64,000 bases of DNA from Candidatus Brocadia pituitae (GTDB lineage Bacteria; Planctomycetota; Brocadiia; Brocadiales; Brocadiaceae): positions 1,930,613-1,994,612 of the forward strand of contig AP021856.1 of the NCBI GenBank assembly GCA_017347445.1, read 5' to 3'. This document shows, one piece after another, positions 53,610 to 62,657 of this stretch (its first letter is position 1; every line of letters starts with the position of its first letter). The translations under genes were made by a program, and so were the position numbers. The notes under the pieces were generated by a model, which saw only the letters and a program-made list of their open reading frames with translations, was not told the DNA's origin and ran no database searches.

Positions 53610-54068
53610 ATGAAACCATCAGATGTCCTTGCCAAAGAACGGATTATTATGAACATAGCGGGGGAGGGTAAAAACGAAGTACTGGAAAAGATGGTGCATA
53701 CGGCTGGAACTTCCAATAAGGTAATAGGTGAATCAACCCTCTTTCAGAAGATAATGGAACGGGAAAAAATAAGAAGTACCGGTATTGGAGGCGGAATTGG
53801 AATTCCTCATGCTCAAACTTCCGGGGTAACTGATATTGTGGGATGTCTGGCAATTTCACGACAAGGGATTGAATTCAATGCCATCGATGGAAAACCCGTT
53901 CACATAATTTTTTTAATTGCAGCAAAGGAACGATTTGATAACAAATATCTTGGCCTTTTAAGCAGGATTGCACGCCTCTTCATCGACGAATCTTTTAAAC
54001 AAAAAATTATGAGATCCACTTCCCCTGAAGAGGTTATGAATCTTATTACCGAAAACGAGAAGGAATGA
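53610..54068 (+). CDS. ptsN: PTS IIA (PtsN-type) domain protein
   Basis: A 152-residue protein with the PTS EIIA-Ntr/fructose fold. KPSDVLAKERIIMNIAGEGKNEVLEKM, then STGIGGGIGIPHAQTSGV with the phosphoryl-acceptor His67, GIEFNAIDGKPVHIIFLIAA, and FIDESFKQKIMRSTSPEEV. The start is 53610 (AAAGGAACAGG upstream); a TTG at 53592 is also possible. The enzyme family signals nitrogen or phosphate status in many bacteria. No HPr or EI is nearby. Confidence 0.88.
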   Translation: MKPSDVLAKERIIMNIAGEGKNEVLEKMVHTAGTSNKVIGESTLFQKIMEREKIRSTGIGGGIGIPHAQTSGVTDIVGCLAISRQGIEFNAIDGKPVHIIFLIAAKERFDNKYLGLLSRIARLFIDESFKQKIMRSTSPEEVMNLITENEKE

Positions 54069-54108
54069 TATTCCCTAATGGGTGAATTAGGAAAAGAGAG
54101 TTACCGGT

Positions 54109-55131
54109 ATGAACCCAATGCATTTTTCTCCTCTGACAATCATTATTATGATCATCCTCTTTTTTCTGCTTCTCTTTGTCTCTGCTTTTTTTTCACTCAC
54201 CGAAACGTCTCTTTTCTCTCTCAATAAAATACGACTGGATTATCTCATCAAACAAAAGAATAAGAGAGCGCTCTCGATTTTTAATATTATCAATGAACCA
54301 CACAAACTTCTCAGTACCCTCCTTACGGGAAATAATATTGTCAACACTACGGTATCAACCATAGGAACGACGGTCGCTATCTATTATATGCAGGAATGGG
54401 GAGTAATCCTGGCGCCGGTTATCGTTGCATTTATTCTCCTTTTGTTTGCAGAAACTTTTCCAAAAGTATTGGCAACCCAGTTTCCCGAGCACTTATCTTT
54501 AATTATTGTTAAACCCTATGAGTGGATACGATGGATATTATCACCATGTGTTGCCTTAATCACGTATCTTACCTATCTCTTTTTTAACCTGTTTGGTCTG
54601 AAAATTGAATACAAAAAAACTATTTTTAACCGTGAAGAGGTAAGACATATTATTAAAGAAAGCGGAGAAACAGGTAGCCTGGTGGATAATGAACACAAGT
54701 TATTACATAAAATATTTGAATTTAGTGATAAACTCGCCCGGGAGATTATGGTGCCTAAACACAAGATTATTGCTATTCATACAGAAATGACACGCGAAGA
54801 TATTTTGAGAATTATAACGGAGGAGGGACATACACGCTACCCTGTGTACCGGCATAGTCTGGATACGATTGTTGGGATTGTCCATGTAAAAGCAATTATT
54901 AATATGGTGGCAAATAGTCCGCTTTTTATCCTGGAAGACCTTATCATGGAGCCTTATTTTGTCGCTGAAGATAAAAAGATCAGCACAATATTTACGGAAT
55001 TTCAGCAACAGGGATTGCATATTGCCATCACCAGAAACGCTCAGGGCGTTGTTTCCGGGTTGATTGAGATAAAGGATATCCTGAGGGTCATTTTTGGCGA
55101 ACTAAAGGAAAAGACCATCCCTGAAGAATGA
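54109..55131 (+). CDS. CNNM/CorC-type (DUF21-CBS) transporter-like protein
   Basis: A 340-residue protein. Four membrane spans in a DUF21 domain: TIIIMIILFFLLLFVSAFFS, VSTIGTTVAIYYMQEW, VIVAFILLLFAETFPKVLA and SPCVALITYLTYLFF. A cytoplasmic CBS pair (DKLAREIMVPKHKIIAIHTEM, GHTRYPVYRHSLDTIVGIVHVKAII) follows. The SLTETSLFSLNKIRLD segment and P-KVLAT-FPE motif are typical. Mg2+/Co2+ efflux-type function is inferred. The usual C-terminal CorC_HlyC domain is missing. Confidence 0.85.
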   Translation: MNPMHFSPLTIIIMIILFFLLLFVSAFFSLTETSLFSLNKIRLDYLIKQKNKRALSIFNIINEPHKLLSTLLTGNNIVNTTVSTIGTTVAIYYMQEWGVILAPVIVAFILLLFAETFPKVLATQFPEHLSLIIVKPYEWIRWILSPCVALITYLTYLFFNLFGLKIEYKKTIFNREEVRHIIKESGETGSLVDNEHKLLHKIFEFSDKLAREIMVPKHKIIAIHTEMTREDILRIITEEGHTRYPVYRHSLDTIVGIVHVKAIINMVANSPLFILEDLIMEPYFVAEDKKISTIFTEFQQQGLHIAITRNAQGVVSGLIEIKDILRVIFGELKEKTIPEE

Positions 55132-55271
55132 AAGCGTGAAATAACACCATTAACCTTGTAGCGCTTTGTTTCTAATCTATTATTGCGTATCGAAACCATC
55201 GTAACAAACTTATTGCAGCATGTTGAGAACATGAAGAGGTTTCCCATAAAACTATTTACCATTCTTGCACG

Positions 55272-56483
55272 ATGAAATTGCCCATAATCTCGCTCAAGGC
55301 AAAAAGGAACTCACTCCATCCATGGATATTCAGCAGGATGATCCGTCATCCTCACCAACACTTACAGCCAGGTAGCCTGGTAGAGGTCATTTCCAGAGAA
55401 GGAATCTTTATTGGAAGGGGTATCTATAATAAAAAAAGTAATATTGGCATTCGTTTGTTAACTGAGAATGCCACGGAGATGCTGGATCAGGGGTTCTTTT
55501 TCAAAAAACTTGAACAGGCAAAGATGCTCCGAGTGGATATTCTTGGAATAGACAAGACATCCAACTCCTATCGGCTGATCCATGGAGAGGCGGATGGCCT
55601 TTCCGGCCTGATTATTGATAAATTTGCCGATGTCTTCGTCGTGGAGCCTTACTCTGCCGGCTATGTTGGAATCATGGAATGGATCGCTGCCTCATTGCAG
55701 TCCCTTTACCCCGGCAGCAGGATTGTCGTACGCCCGGATGAACGGATTGCCGCTAAAGAAGGGGTGAGTTTTGCAAAGGTTGCAAGGGCATACTCCGGCC
55801 CTGATTTTGTAGAAATTAAGGAACATGACTTAAGGATGATGGTAAATCTGAAAACAGGACACAAGACAGGATTTTTTCTTGACCAGCGTGAGAATCGTTT
55901 TGTTTTTTCACAGTATTGCCGCGGCAGGGAGGTGCTCGATTGTTTTTGTTATACGGGTGGGTTTGCCATTTCAGCGATGCTGGCAGGCGCAAAATCGGCT
56001 ACAGGACTAGATCTGGACGAAAAAGCGCTGGAAACAGCGCAGGAAAATGCACAACTCAATGCTGTAAAAGTGACGTTTCAGCACATAAACGTATTTGACT
56101 ATTTGCGTACCATGATCGGTAAAGGCGTGCAGACCGATGTCGTTATCCTCGATCCTGCTAAACTTGCCGGATGTACTGAAGAGATCAAACGGGCACATCG
56201 CACCTACGGAGACATCAACAGGCTTGGTATGCAAGTCATTAAGCCGGGCGGTATCCTGCTTACCTGCTCATGTTCAGGCCTCGTATCGGAAAGGGAGTTT
56301 CTCTCTATTCTGACCCGTTCAGCTGCTGCGGCTGGGGTCGTGTTACAAATCTTTCAAATTACCGGTGCATCGCCGGATCACCCATTTTCAACGATCTTTC
56401 CTGAAGGCCGGTATCTCAAGGCCGTCTTTGCAAGGGTATATCCGTATATAAAAAAGAATTCTTTCATTTTACCCTCTACATAA
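55272..56483 (+). CDS. rlmI: 23S rRNA (cytosine) methyltransferase, RlmI family
   Basis: A 403-residue SAM-dependent enzyme. PUA domain (LHPWIFSRMIRHP, PGSLVEVISREGIFIGRGIYN), then the methyltransferase with GEADGLSGLIIDKF, VNLKTGHKTGFFLDQRENR, REVLDCFCYTGGFAISAMLAGA (motif I), DVVILDPAKLAG (motif IV, DPA in place of DPP) and LLTCSCSGLVSE (catalytic Cys). The CxC motif is standard. RlmI methylates C1962 of 23S rRNA in E. coli. Confidence 0.9.
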   Translation: MKLPIISLKAKRNSLHPWIFSRMIRHPHQHLQPGSLVEVISREGIFIGRGIYNKKSNIGIRLLTENATEMLDQGFFFKKLEQAKMLRVDILGIDKTSNSYRLIHGEADGLSGLIIDKFADVFVVEPYSAGYVGIMEWIAASLQSLYPGSRIVVRPDERIAAKEGVSFAKVARAYSGPDFVEIKEHDLRMMVNLKTGHKTGFFLDQRENRFVFSQYCRGREVLDCFCYTGGFAISAMLAGAKSATGLDLDEKALETAQENAQLNAVKVTFQHINVFDYLRTMIGKGVQTDVVILDPAKLAGCTEEIKRAHRTYGDINRLGMQVIKPGGILLTCSCSGLVSEREFLSILTRSAAAAGVVLQIFQITGASPDHPFSTIFPEGRYLKAVFARVYPYIKKNSFILPST

Positions 56484-56495
56484 TTATAAAAAAAT

Positions 56496-57266
56496 TTACG
56501 ATACAATACCTTTCCAGTTCCAGTCCACGATCTTTTTTTGCATGGTGTAATCTGTCAAATCATAACGGAGCGGGGTAATAGAGATATAACCCTCGTTGAT
56601 GGCATGAATGTCCGTATCCTCTTCACGATGCCGGGTCTTGTCGGTGCCTAATAACCAATAATATGACCTCCCGCTGGGATCTGTTCGTTTCTCAAAGTTT
56701 TCCTGAAAATCCTGGGCATATTGCCGCGTCACCTTGATGCCTTTAATCTGATCAGGCGGGATTGAGGGAATATTTATATTGAGCAACGAACCTTTCGGTA
56801 ATTTGTGCGTAAGGATGCGTTCGATGACGCTCCGTGCAATCTTTGCTGCACTGTGAATATCATCATATCGGCCGGAAATCTCAAAAGAAACAGCGATAGA
56901 GGGGTATCCCATGATAGCAGCCTCAACTGCGGCAGCAACGGTTCCGGAATACAGGATATGGATACCCACATTAGAACCCATGTTAATACCCGAGATAACT
57001 ACATCAGGTCTTTGTTCCATAACCTCATAAATGGCCAGTTTTACACAATCTGCCGGAGAACCGTTTACTCCGTAGCCAATACGCTGATTATTTGCCTGCA
57101 CCTCCCGGACGCGCAATGGGTGACTGAAGGTGATGGAGTGTCCTACGCCACTCTGTTCAACATCAGGAGCCACTACGGTAACGTGTCCCAGGTCTTGGAT
57201 GTTCTGCTTCAGTGCTGCAATCCCCGGGGCATAGATGCCATCATCGTTTGTCAATAATAGATGCAT
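56496..57266 (-). CDS. surE: 5'/3'-nucleotidase SurE
   Basis: A 256-residue nucleotide phosphatase. LLLTNDDGIYAPGI at residues 3-16 has the metal-binding Asp pair; VVAPDVEQSGVGHSITFSHPLR, NGSPADCVKLAI, VVISGINMGSNVGIHILYSGTVAAAVEAAIMGYPSIAVS complete the signature. It is full length. It converges with rlmI (12-bp gap) and follows the glycosyltransferase gene 5 bp later on the same strand. Confidence 0.95.
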   Translation of the reverse strand: MHLLLTNDDGIYAPGIAALKQNIQDLGHVTVVAPDVEQSGVGHSITFSHPLRVREVQANNQRIGYGVNGSPADCVKLAIYEVMEQRPDVVISGINMGSNVGIHILYSGTVAAAVEAAIMGYPSIAVSFEISGRYDDIHSAAKIARSVIERILTHKLPKGSLLNINIPSIPPDQIKGIKVTRQYAQDFQENFEKRTDPSGRSYYWLLGTDKTRHREEDTDIHAINEGYISITPLRYDLTDYTMQKKIVDWNWKGIVS

Positions 57267-57271
57267 GATGT

Positions 57272-57943
57272 TTACCTTGTGTCGTCATAAAAACGTTTAA
57301 TGGTTTGAATATCCACACCTGCCCAATAGGCCAGAACCACGAGCTTGTTCATTAACAATTGTCTTATTACCCCTTTCCTGACGAATCGTCTTGCCGAAGA
57401 AATTACTGGCATCCGTATAAGGATAACCTTACCCTGCTTACCGAGCCGTTTGTAAAAATCATAGTCTTCCATAATGGACATCTTTTTATATCCTTGTAAT
57501 GTTTGAAAAACCGTTTGCCGCACAAAGATACCCTGATCGCCAAAATGGAAGAGCCTGAAATTGAATCTTGTTATAAATGAGACGCCTCTTAGTATAAAGG
57601 TATCCGTGTCAAATGCAATATAAAAGGAGCCGCCTGCTACCGAAACATCCTTCATCCTTTTTCGTATCTCACGGAAGGCGCAGTCGGGCAAAATAGTGTC
57701 GGCATGCAAGAATAATAGAATGTCACCACTGCATGCCTTTGCGCCCGTGTTCATCTGAATCGCCCGTCCGCGCAGGCTGTTTATTACCGTGGTATATCGT
57801 TTTGCAATCGTAACCGTATTATCGCTGCTGCCTCCGTCAACCACAAAGAATTCATAATCACCTTCCTGTTTTGTAATGCTCTGCAGTGTTTTTTCAAGGT
57901 GAGATTCTTCGTTTAGTGCGGGAATTACAACCGATATCTTCAA
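57272..57943 (-). CDS. TIGR04283-type glycosyltransferase (GT2)
   Basis: A 223-residue GT-A enzyme: KISVVIPALNEESHLEKTLQSI, FFVVDGGSSDNTV, RGRAIQMNTGAKACSGDILLFLHADTILP (the DxD variant HAD), and FHFGDQGIFVRQTVFQTLQGYK, then MEDYDFYKRL. These fit the TIGR04283 family. No transmembrane segment is clear except a weak one near the C-terminus. It is co-directional with and just upstream of surE. The acceptor is unknown. Confidence 0.85.
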   Translation of the reverse strand: MKISVVIPALNEESHLEKTLQSITKQEGDYEFFVVDGGSSDNTVTIAKRYTTVINSLRGRAIQMNTGAKACSGDILLFLHADTILPDCAFREIRKRMKDVSVAGGSFYIAFDTDTFILRGVSFITRFNFRLFHFGDQGIFVRQTVFQTLQGYKKMSIMEDYDFYKRLGKQGKVILIRMPVISSARRFVRKGVIRQLLMNKLVVLAYWAGVDIQTIKRFYDDTR

Positions 57944-58231
57944 GAAAGCGTCTGAATTGTAAATGTTATCATAGCCTCAATATGAGTCCTTCGGTAGCTT
58001 ATTCATGCCGCGAAACCACAAAGGAACAGAGAAAAACCTCAAAGGTGGGTCAGGCGTCCCCCCGTCTGGCATGATAATGACAAGCGGGACGATTTCCCTA
58101 CCTGTCTGGTAATTTTATGATTTTAATATTCTTACAGGTAATTTCTTATGTAATTGTAGACATTTTGTTTGTGGAGTCAATATTCTAAATGGATTAGCAA
58201 AATAATTCATCATTCTCTTATTGTTTTGGCA

Positions 58232-58269
58232 TTGACACAACTATCAATAATACGTATATTACACGTGTA
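58232..58269 (+). promoter_or_regulatory. Promoter and palindromic operator of the MazEF-like pair
   Basis: TTGACA (58232-58237), 17-bp spacer, TATATT (58255-58260). The perfect palindrome TACACGTGTA (58260-58269) begins at the last -10 base, covering the expected start site, as in autorepressed TA operons. The remainder of 57944-58286 shows no gene. Confidence 0.7.
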
Positions 58270-58286
58270 TAAATTGGAGGATCTTT

Positions 58287-58517
58287 ATGCAAAAAAAGCT
58301 GACCATAACCATAGATGAGGAAGTTTATGTGGGTCTTCGTAAGACCATTGGCCCTCGTAAAATTAGCAAATTTGTTGAGGATCTGGTTCGTCCCCATGTG
58401 GTACGACCAAACTTAGAGTTTGCCTATGCCCAAATGGCAAGAGACAAAAAGCGAGAAGAGGATGCCCTGGAGTGGGCAGAGGTAACATTTAAGGACGTAG
58501 CCCATGAAACGGGGTGA
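58287..58517 (+). CDS. MazE/RHH-type antitoxin
   Basis: A 76-residue protein. The first half (KKLTITIDEEVYVGLRKTIGPRKISKFVEDLVRPHV) fits ribbon-helix-helix antitoxins with a strand then two helices. The C-terminal half, EDALEWAEVTFKDVAHETG, is acidic and likely binds the toxin. A GGAGG ribosome site lies at 58276-58280. It overlaps the toxin start by 14 nt. Confidence 0.85.
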   Translation: MQKKLTITIDEEVYVGLRKTIGPRKISKFVEDLVRPHVVRPNLEFAYAQMARDKKREEDALEWAEVTFKDVAHETG

Positions 58518-58827
58518 GGTGTGGTGGGGTAATTTTGACCCATCTGTCGCCGGAGAAATTAAAAAGAAACGTCCTGTCGTCATTGTTAGTAACGATGCGT
58601 CAAATAAGTTTCTCAATCGGGTTCAGGTTGTACCTCTCACTAGTAGAACGGGTCGTTTGTATCCCAGTGAGGCGTTGGTTATACTAAACGGCAAAGATAG
58701 CAAGGCCATGACAGATCAACTGGCAACGGTAAGCAAAGGGCGGTTATTTAAGCGTGCTGGTGTTCTTTCTGGAGAAGATATGCTAAAGATTTGTGAAACG
58801 ATAAAAATACAATTGGATATTTACTGA
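58504..58827 (+). CDS. MazF/PemK-type endoribonuclease toxin
   Basis: A 107-residue protein with MKRGEVWWGNFDPSVAGEIKKKRPVVIVSND, then VQVVPLTSRTGRLYPSEALV, then DQLATVSKGRLFKRAGVLS, the complete MazF/PemK SH3-like fold. The conserved Arg in KKRPVVIVS and the Thr/Ser after VPLT are present. Toxin and antitoxin both look functional. Confidence 0.9.
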   Translation: MKRGEVWWGNFDPSVAGEIKKKRPVVIVSNDASNKFLNRVQVVPLTSRTGRLYPSEALVILNGKDSKAMTDQLATVSKGRLFKRAGVLSGEDMLKICETIKIQLDIY

Positions 58828-58979
58828 AAGCAGACTAACAATGAAATCCAGCGAACTGCGTATAATGTCCGTCGCCGACTTCAGAGCACCGCGCCCTATC
58901 AGCGTTTATAAACAAATATGTGCGTCCTGGATTCAAACAATTTACTTGAAAAAATTATGGATTATACGGAGATGAATAG

Positions 58980-60098
58980 ATGATAAAATGCATTGCGGTG
59001 CTGGCGGGTGATGGGATTGGACCGGAAATCATGACGGAAGGAAGAAAGGTGTTGGACGCTGTTGCAAAGCAATTCGATCATACCTTTGAATACAAGGAGG
59101 CACTGGTAGGGGGAGCGGCTTATGATAAATATGGTCATCCATTGCCTGATGAAACAAAAAAGATTTGTACTAGTTCAGATGCCATCTATTTTGGCGCGGT
59201 AGGGGGACCGAAATGGGAAAACTTGCCGGCGGAACTCACACCGGAACGGGGGGCATTGCTGCCCTTGAGGGCTATTTACGGTTTGTTTGCAAACCTGCGT
59301 CCTGCAGTAATCTTTGGCCCGTTAGCTGATGCAGCTTCCCTGAAGACTGAACGATTAAAGGGGGGATTGGATATCCTGATCGTGCGGGAACTGACAGGGG
59401 GGGTCTATTTCGGCAAGAACAAGGTTAAGTCTCTTACCTTGAAGGAAGGGGCGGTGCAAGGGGATTACGCCGTGGATTATATGATCTATTCTGTCCCTGA
59501 AATTCAGAGGATTACAAAGGTTGCCTGCGAGGCGTCCATGAAACGCAATAAGAGGCTGACGTCAATTGATAAGGCAAATGTCCTGGAAAGCTCAAAGTTG
59601 TGGCGGAAAGTGGTTGTTGACTACGTTCAAAGGAATTATCCACAGGTGCAACTTAACCACATGTACGTGGACAATGCCGCCATGCAACTGGCGACGAACC
59701 CTAAACAATTTGATGTGATTGTTACTGAGAACATGTTTGGGGACATCCTGTCCGATCTTGCTTCTGCCATTACCGGCTCTATTGGCATGCTTCCCAGCGC
59801 CAGCCTTTCAGAGACGGGCTTTGGACTCTTTGAGCCTATCCACGGCTCTGCGCCTGACATTGCAGGGCAAGGCAAGGCTAACCCGTTAGCCCAAATCCTG
59901 TCAGGGGCTATGATGTTGAAATATGCCTTTTGCCTTAACAAGGAATCGAATGCCGTTGAACAGGCCATTATGTCCGTGCTGGAAGATGGTTACCGGACGG
60001 GTGATATTGCTTCTGCTAGTACACCGAAGGATAAAAATCTCTCAACCTCAGGAATGGGGGATAAGGTGGCGGAGTATCTCCGTAAGCTTAAATACTAA
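58980..60098 (+). CDS. leuB: 3-isopropylmalate dehydrogenase
   Basis: A leucine-synthesis NAD-dependent dehydrogenase. It is 372 residues. KCIAVLAGDGIGPEIM, DAIYFGAVGGPKWENLP, LRAIYGLFANLRPA, IVRELTGGVYFG (with catalytic Tyr), VYTDAAMQL-like MYVDNAAMQLATNPKQFDVIVTENMFGDILSDLAS (Lys/Asp ligands) and LFEPIHGSAPDIAGQGKANPLA. It is full length. No other leu gene is in view. Confidence 0.95.
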   Translation: MIKCIAVLAGDGIGPEIMTEGRKVLDAVAKQFDHTFEYKEALVGGAAYDKYGHPLPDETKKICTSSDAIYFGAVGGPKWENLPAELTPERGALLPLRAIYGLFANLRPAVIFGPLADAASLKTERLKGGLDILIVRELTGGVYFGKNKVKSLTLKEGAVQGDYAVDYMIYSVPEIQRITKVACEASMKRNKRLTSIDKANVLESSKLWRKVVVDYVQRNYPQVQLNHMYVDNAAMQLATNPKQFDVIVTENMFGDILSDLASAITGSIGMLPSASLSETGFGLFEPIHGSAPDIAGQGKANPLAQILSGAMMLKYAFCLNKESNAVEQAIMSVLEDGYRTGDIASASTPKDKNLSTSGMGDKVAEYLRKLKY

Positions 60099-60276
60099 GG
60101 GGAATAGAGCACAATCTAAAAGAAGAAAAATATCTTGAATGTGGTTGGGTGTCAGAAGACAAAAAAACCAAAGCGGTTACCAATATTCCTGTTTTTTTGT
60201 ATTTTTTCTTGATACAGACAAATAAACGGGTAGCTTACCCACACTGTTTACCTTAACACTGTTCAGAAGGAGTTTT

Positions 60277-60990
60277 ATGATAAAGTGGCTTTTATATTTA
60301 GGGTTTTTCGTTTCTTTAAATGCTTACGGACAGACACAAGAGGCACAGGAAAAATTTCAATATAAAGCGCCGGCGTCTTTATATGAAGAAAAATGCTCAA
60401 AATGCCATACCCTTGAGAGGGTATTCGCGGAGCCTAAGACTGAAGATGAATGGCGAATCTGTGTCACACGGATGACGGCAAAAAGCCCATTATGGATTAC
60501 AGATAAAGAGGGGGAACGGATCGTTGATGAGATCGTTCGTGGGAGAAAGGATACGATGGTTGCCACATCTCAAATAAAAAAATATGCTGACGTCCATGTA
60601 CTTTTTATTGACCGGTGTACGAGGTGTCATACGATAAACAGGATACTGAAACAAAACAAGACGAGAGAAGAGTGGCAGGAAACGATCCTGCGGATGCGAG
60701 AAAATGCGCCTGAATTATTTCTGGATGAAGATCTTCCGATCCTCACAGAATACCTTACTGAAAGAGGAAAAATGATGCGCGAAGATATCGCAGCTCAGAT
60801 CATGGTAGAAAAATGCCTTGTATGTCACGAGGTGGGCAGAATACTTTTAGAACGAAAATCCCGGAAGGGTTGGGAAGACTGTATTGTAGATATGCGTGTG
60901 CTGGCCAGACAAAAGTTTAAAAAAGACTGGTTCAGCACTGACGAATTCAGGCTCATTGTCGATATGCTTGTAAAGACGCAGGGATTGTAA
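60277..60990 (+). CDS. Triheme c-type cytochrome, three repeated modules
   Basis: A 237-residue periplasmic protein with a signal peptide (MIKWLLYLGFFVSLNAYG). Three CxxCH sites at residues 40-44 (CSKCH), 114-118 (CTRCH) and 180-184 (CLVCH), 74 and 66 residues apart. Each heme is followed by a similar helix ending in E/GW-x2-x2-RM-like segments (EWRICVTRM, EWQETILRM, GWEDCIVDM), so the protein is an internal triplicate. GGAG at 60269-60272 supplies the ribosome site. Probable electron carrier; the redox partner is unknown. Confidence 0.88.
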   Translation: MIKWLLYLGFFVSLNAYGQTQEAQEKFQYKAPASLYEEKCSKCHTLERVFAEPKTEDEWRICVTRMTAKSPLWITDKEGERIVDEIVRGRKDTMVATSQIKKYADVHVLFIDRCTRCHTINRILKQNKTREEWQETILRMRENAPELFLDEDLPILTEYLTERGKMMREDIAAQIMVEKCLVCHEVGRILLERKSRKGWEDCIVDMRVLARQKFKKDWFSTDEFRLIVDMLVKTQGL

Positions 60991-61136
60991 AAAGGGTGTA
61001 TGCAGCCTTAATTATTGCACTTTGCACGAAGAAAGATACTCCATCGGTTTCCTGGCTCTTTTACCTTGTAAAGGTAAACCGTTCATGATATATTTTTAAT
61101 ACAATTCCTTATGTACCAGTGGATTAAGTTGTTTTT

Positions 61137-61793
61137 ATGAAAGAATTATATAAATATAATTTCAGTGCACTCAATCCGATTCTTTGGTTATGTGGAATTT
61201 CAACTCCACTCTGTCTCGTTGGCGCTTATGCTTTTCGTAACGTTCATTCTGCTTCCAAAGCTTTAATAATAACAGCTATAGTTCCGATTGCAATAGCATG
61301 TATCACTTACGTATTGTTTATTATTTTATTATTCTTTTCCCAAAATCATTTTTTTAAAAACCTCCATCTCAAGAGAATCTGCTAGACAACAACGATGCAG
61401 TAAATAAGTCTCATAATTTGGCTGTTAATACCAATCCTCAACTTAGTAATAAAACGCTGATTGAAAAGAGTCTAAACGATGCTATAGACAAATTACACGA
61501 CCTTAATCGGATAGATTTAAATGAAATAAATCTTAAATACACAAGACCCTGGCAAATTTGGTCAATAACAGCTACAGTATAAGGTCGAATATTTTATTCG
61601 GGAAAATATAATTGGGAAACAAGCTATAGATATTGTTAAAAATGAAATAAATAAATATGCAGAAGAATACTCGAAGCCACTAAAGGCAAAAGATGATGGT
61701 TTAGAGGAGCAATTAAAAATACAACGATATGTGATAGCTGCTAAAACTGGTGAACGTGATTACTTTGATGAACTTAAAAAAATTTACGAGTGA
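61137..61793 (+). pseudogene. Small membrane protein with two compensating frameshifts
   Basis: The first frame encodes 82 residues with two spans (LNPILWLCGISTPLCLVGAY; LIITAIVPIAIACITYVLFIILLFF). After an A-tract at about 61356-61360 the reading continues in another frame (QENLLDNNDAVNKSHNLAVN and on), which fits if the tract has lost one A. Near 61575 it returns to the first frame (YKVEYFIRENIIGKQAIDIV... to KIYE, TGA 61791-61793). Domain unknown. The last two bases overlap the GTG start of the next gene. Confidence 0.6.
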
Positions 61794-62368
61794 TTGCAAG
61801 AACAACTTTATTATTATATTATTTAACCGGTGAGTATTTTCGCCCACTTGAAATAGATGCTGTAAGGAAATGGTGGTCAAATCATAAGGACGAACCAAAG
61901 TACAAACCACCATACAAAGATTACTTTAAAGCCCTTCGTTACATTAAAAGAGGTACTTCTATCGATGCCAAAAAAAGACAAATTGTTGAGCTTTTAGACA
62001 GAACGATTGGTGTAGATTCTAACGCTATCCATGCAAGATGTATTCGGGGAGGATTTTATTCTTTAATCGGAGAAGATGGTAATGCAATAAAAGATTTTGA
62101 ATATGTAAAAAATTATGTTAACGAATTTAAACAATTGTTACAAAAAAATATACCTCCATATTTTTATCAATTTAAAAATTACGAGTATAAATGGTTATTT
62201 TTCTGGGAGGCGGCGTTGTTGGTAAAACAAGGTAAAATCAATGATGCTGTAAACTCTCTAAAAAAGGCGTTGGAAATTGATCCAGAACTGAATTGTAATT
62301 TAAAAGATTACGCCAATAAATTTGAAGTGTTCAAGACACTACTAAAAGAATATTTAAAAGTTAAGTAG
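61790..62368 (+). CDS. TPR-like protein
   Basis: A 192-residue protein starting at GTG, overlapping the frameshifted gene by 4 nt. YFKALRYIKRGTSIDAKKRQIVELLDRTIG and EAALLVKQGKINDAVNSLKKALEIDPELN are TPR-like helical hairpins. No signal, catalytic motif or known family was recognised. Its coupling to the membrane protein suggests one functional unit. Confidence 0.6.
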   Translation: MIARTTLLLYYLTGEYFRPLEIDAVRKWWSNHKDEPKYKPPYKDYFKALRYIKRGTSIDAKKRQIVELLDRTIGVDSNAIHARCIRGGFYSLIGEDGNAIKDFEYVKNYVNEFKQLLQKNIPPYFYQFKNYEYKWLFFWEAALLVKQGKINDAVNSLKKALEIDPELNCNLKDYANKFEVFKTLLKEYLKVK

Positions 62369-62431
62369 GTTGGGTTGAACAAAGTGAAACCCAACATTTC
62401 TTTGTGTTCATAACAAATTGGAAGACAAACC

Positions 62432-62656
62432 ATGAAAATAGCCCCAAGAATCAGTGTTGATGAGAAAGTACGGTTTGGCAAACCAGTCGTTACCGGCACC
62501 CGTGTTCCTGTAGATCTAATACTTGGTAAACTGGCAGGAGGGATGACTTACGAAGAAGTTATGGCTGAGTATGAGATTACCCGGGAAGATATATTAGCAG
62601 TTCTCGATTACGCAGCCAAGACTTTGTCAAGTGAAGAAATACGGGCAGTAAGTTAA
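62432..62656 (+). CDS. DUF433 antitoxin
   Basis: A 74-residue protein. The pattern ISVDEKVRFGKPVVTGTRVPVDLILGKLAGGMTYEEVMAEYEITREDILAVLDYAA matches DUF433, a wHTH antitoxin family often called VapB45-like. The toxin starts 1 bp after its stop. Confidence 0.9.
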   Translation: MKIAPRISVDEKVRFGKPVVTGTRVPVDLILGKLAGGMTYEEVMAEYEITREDILAVLDYAAKTLSSEEIRAVS

Positions 62657-62657
62657 C

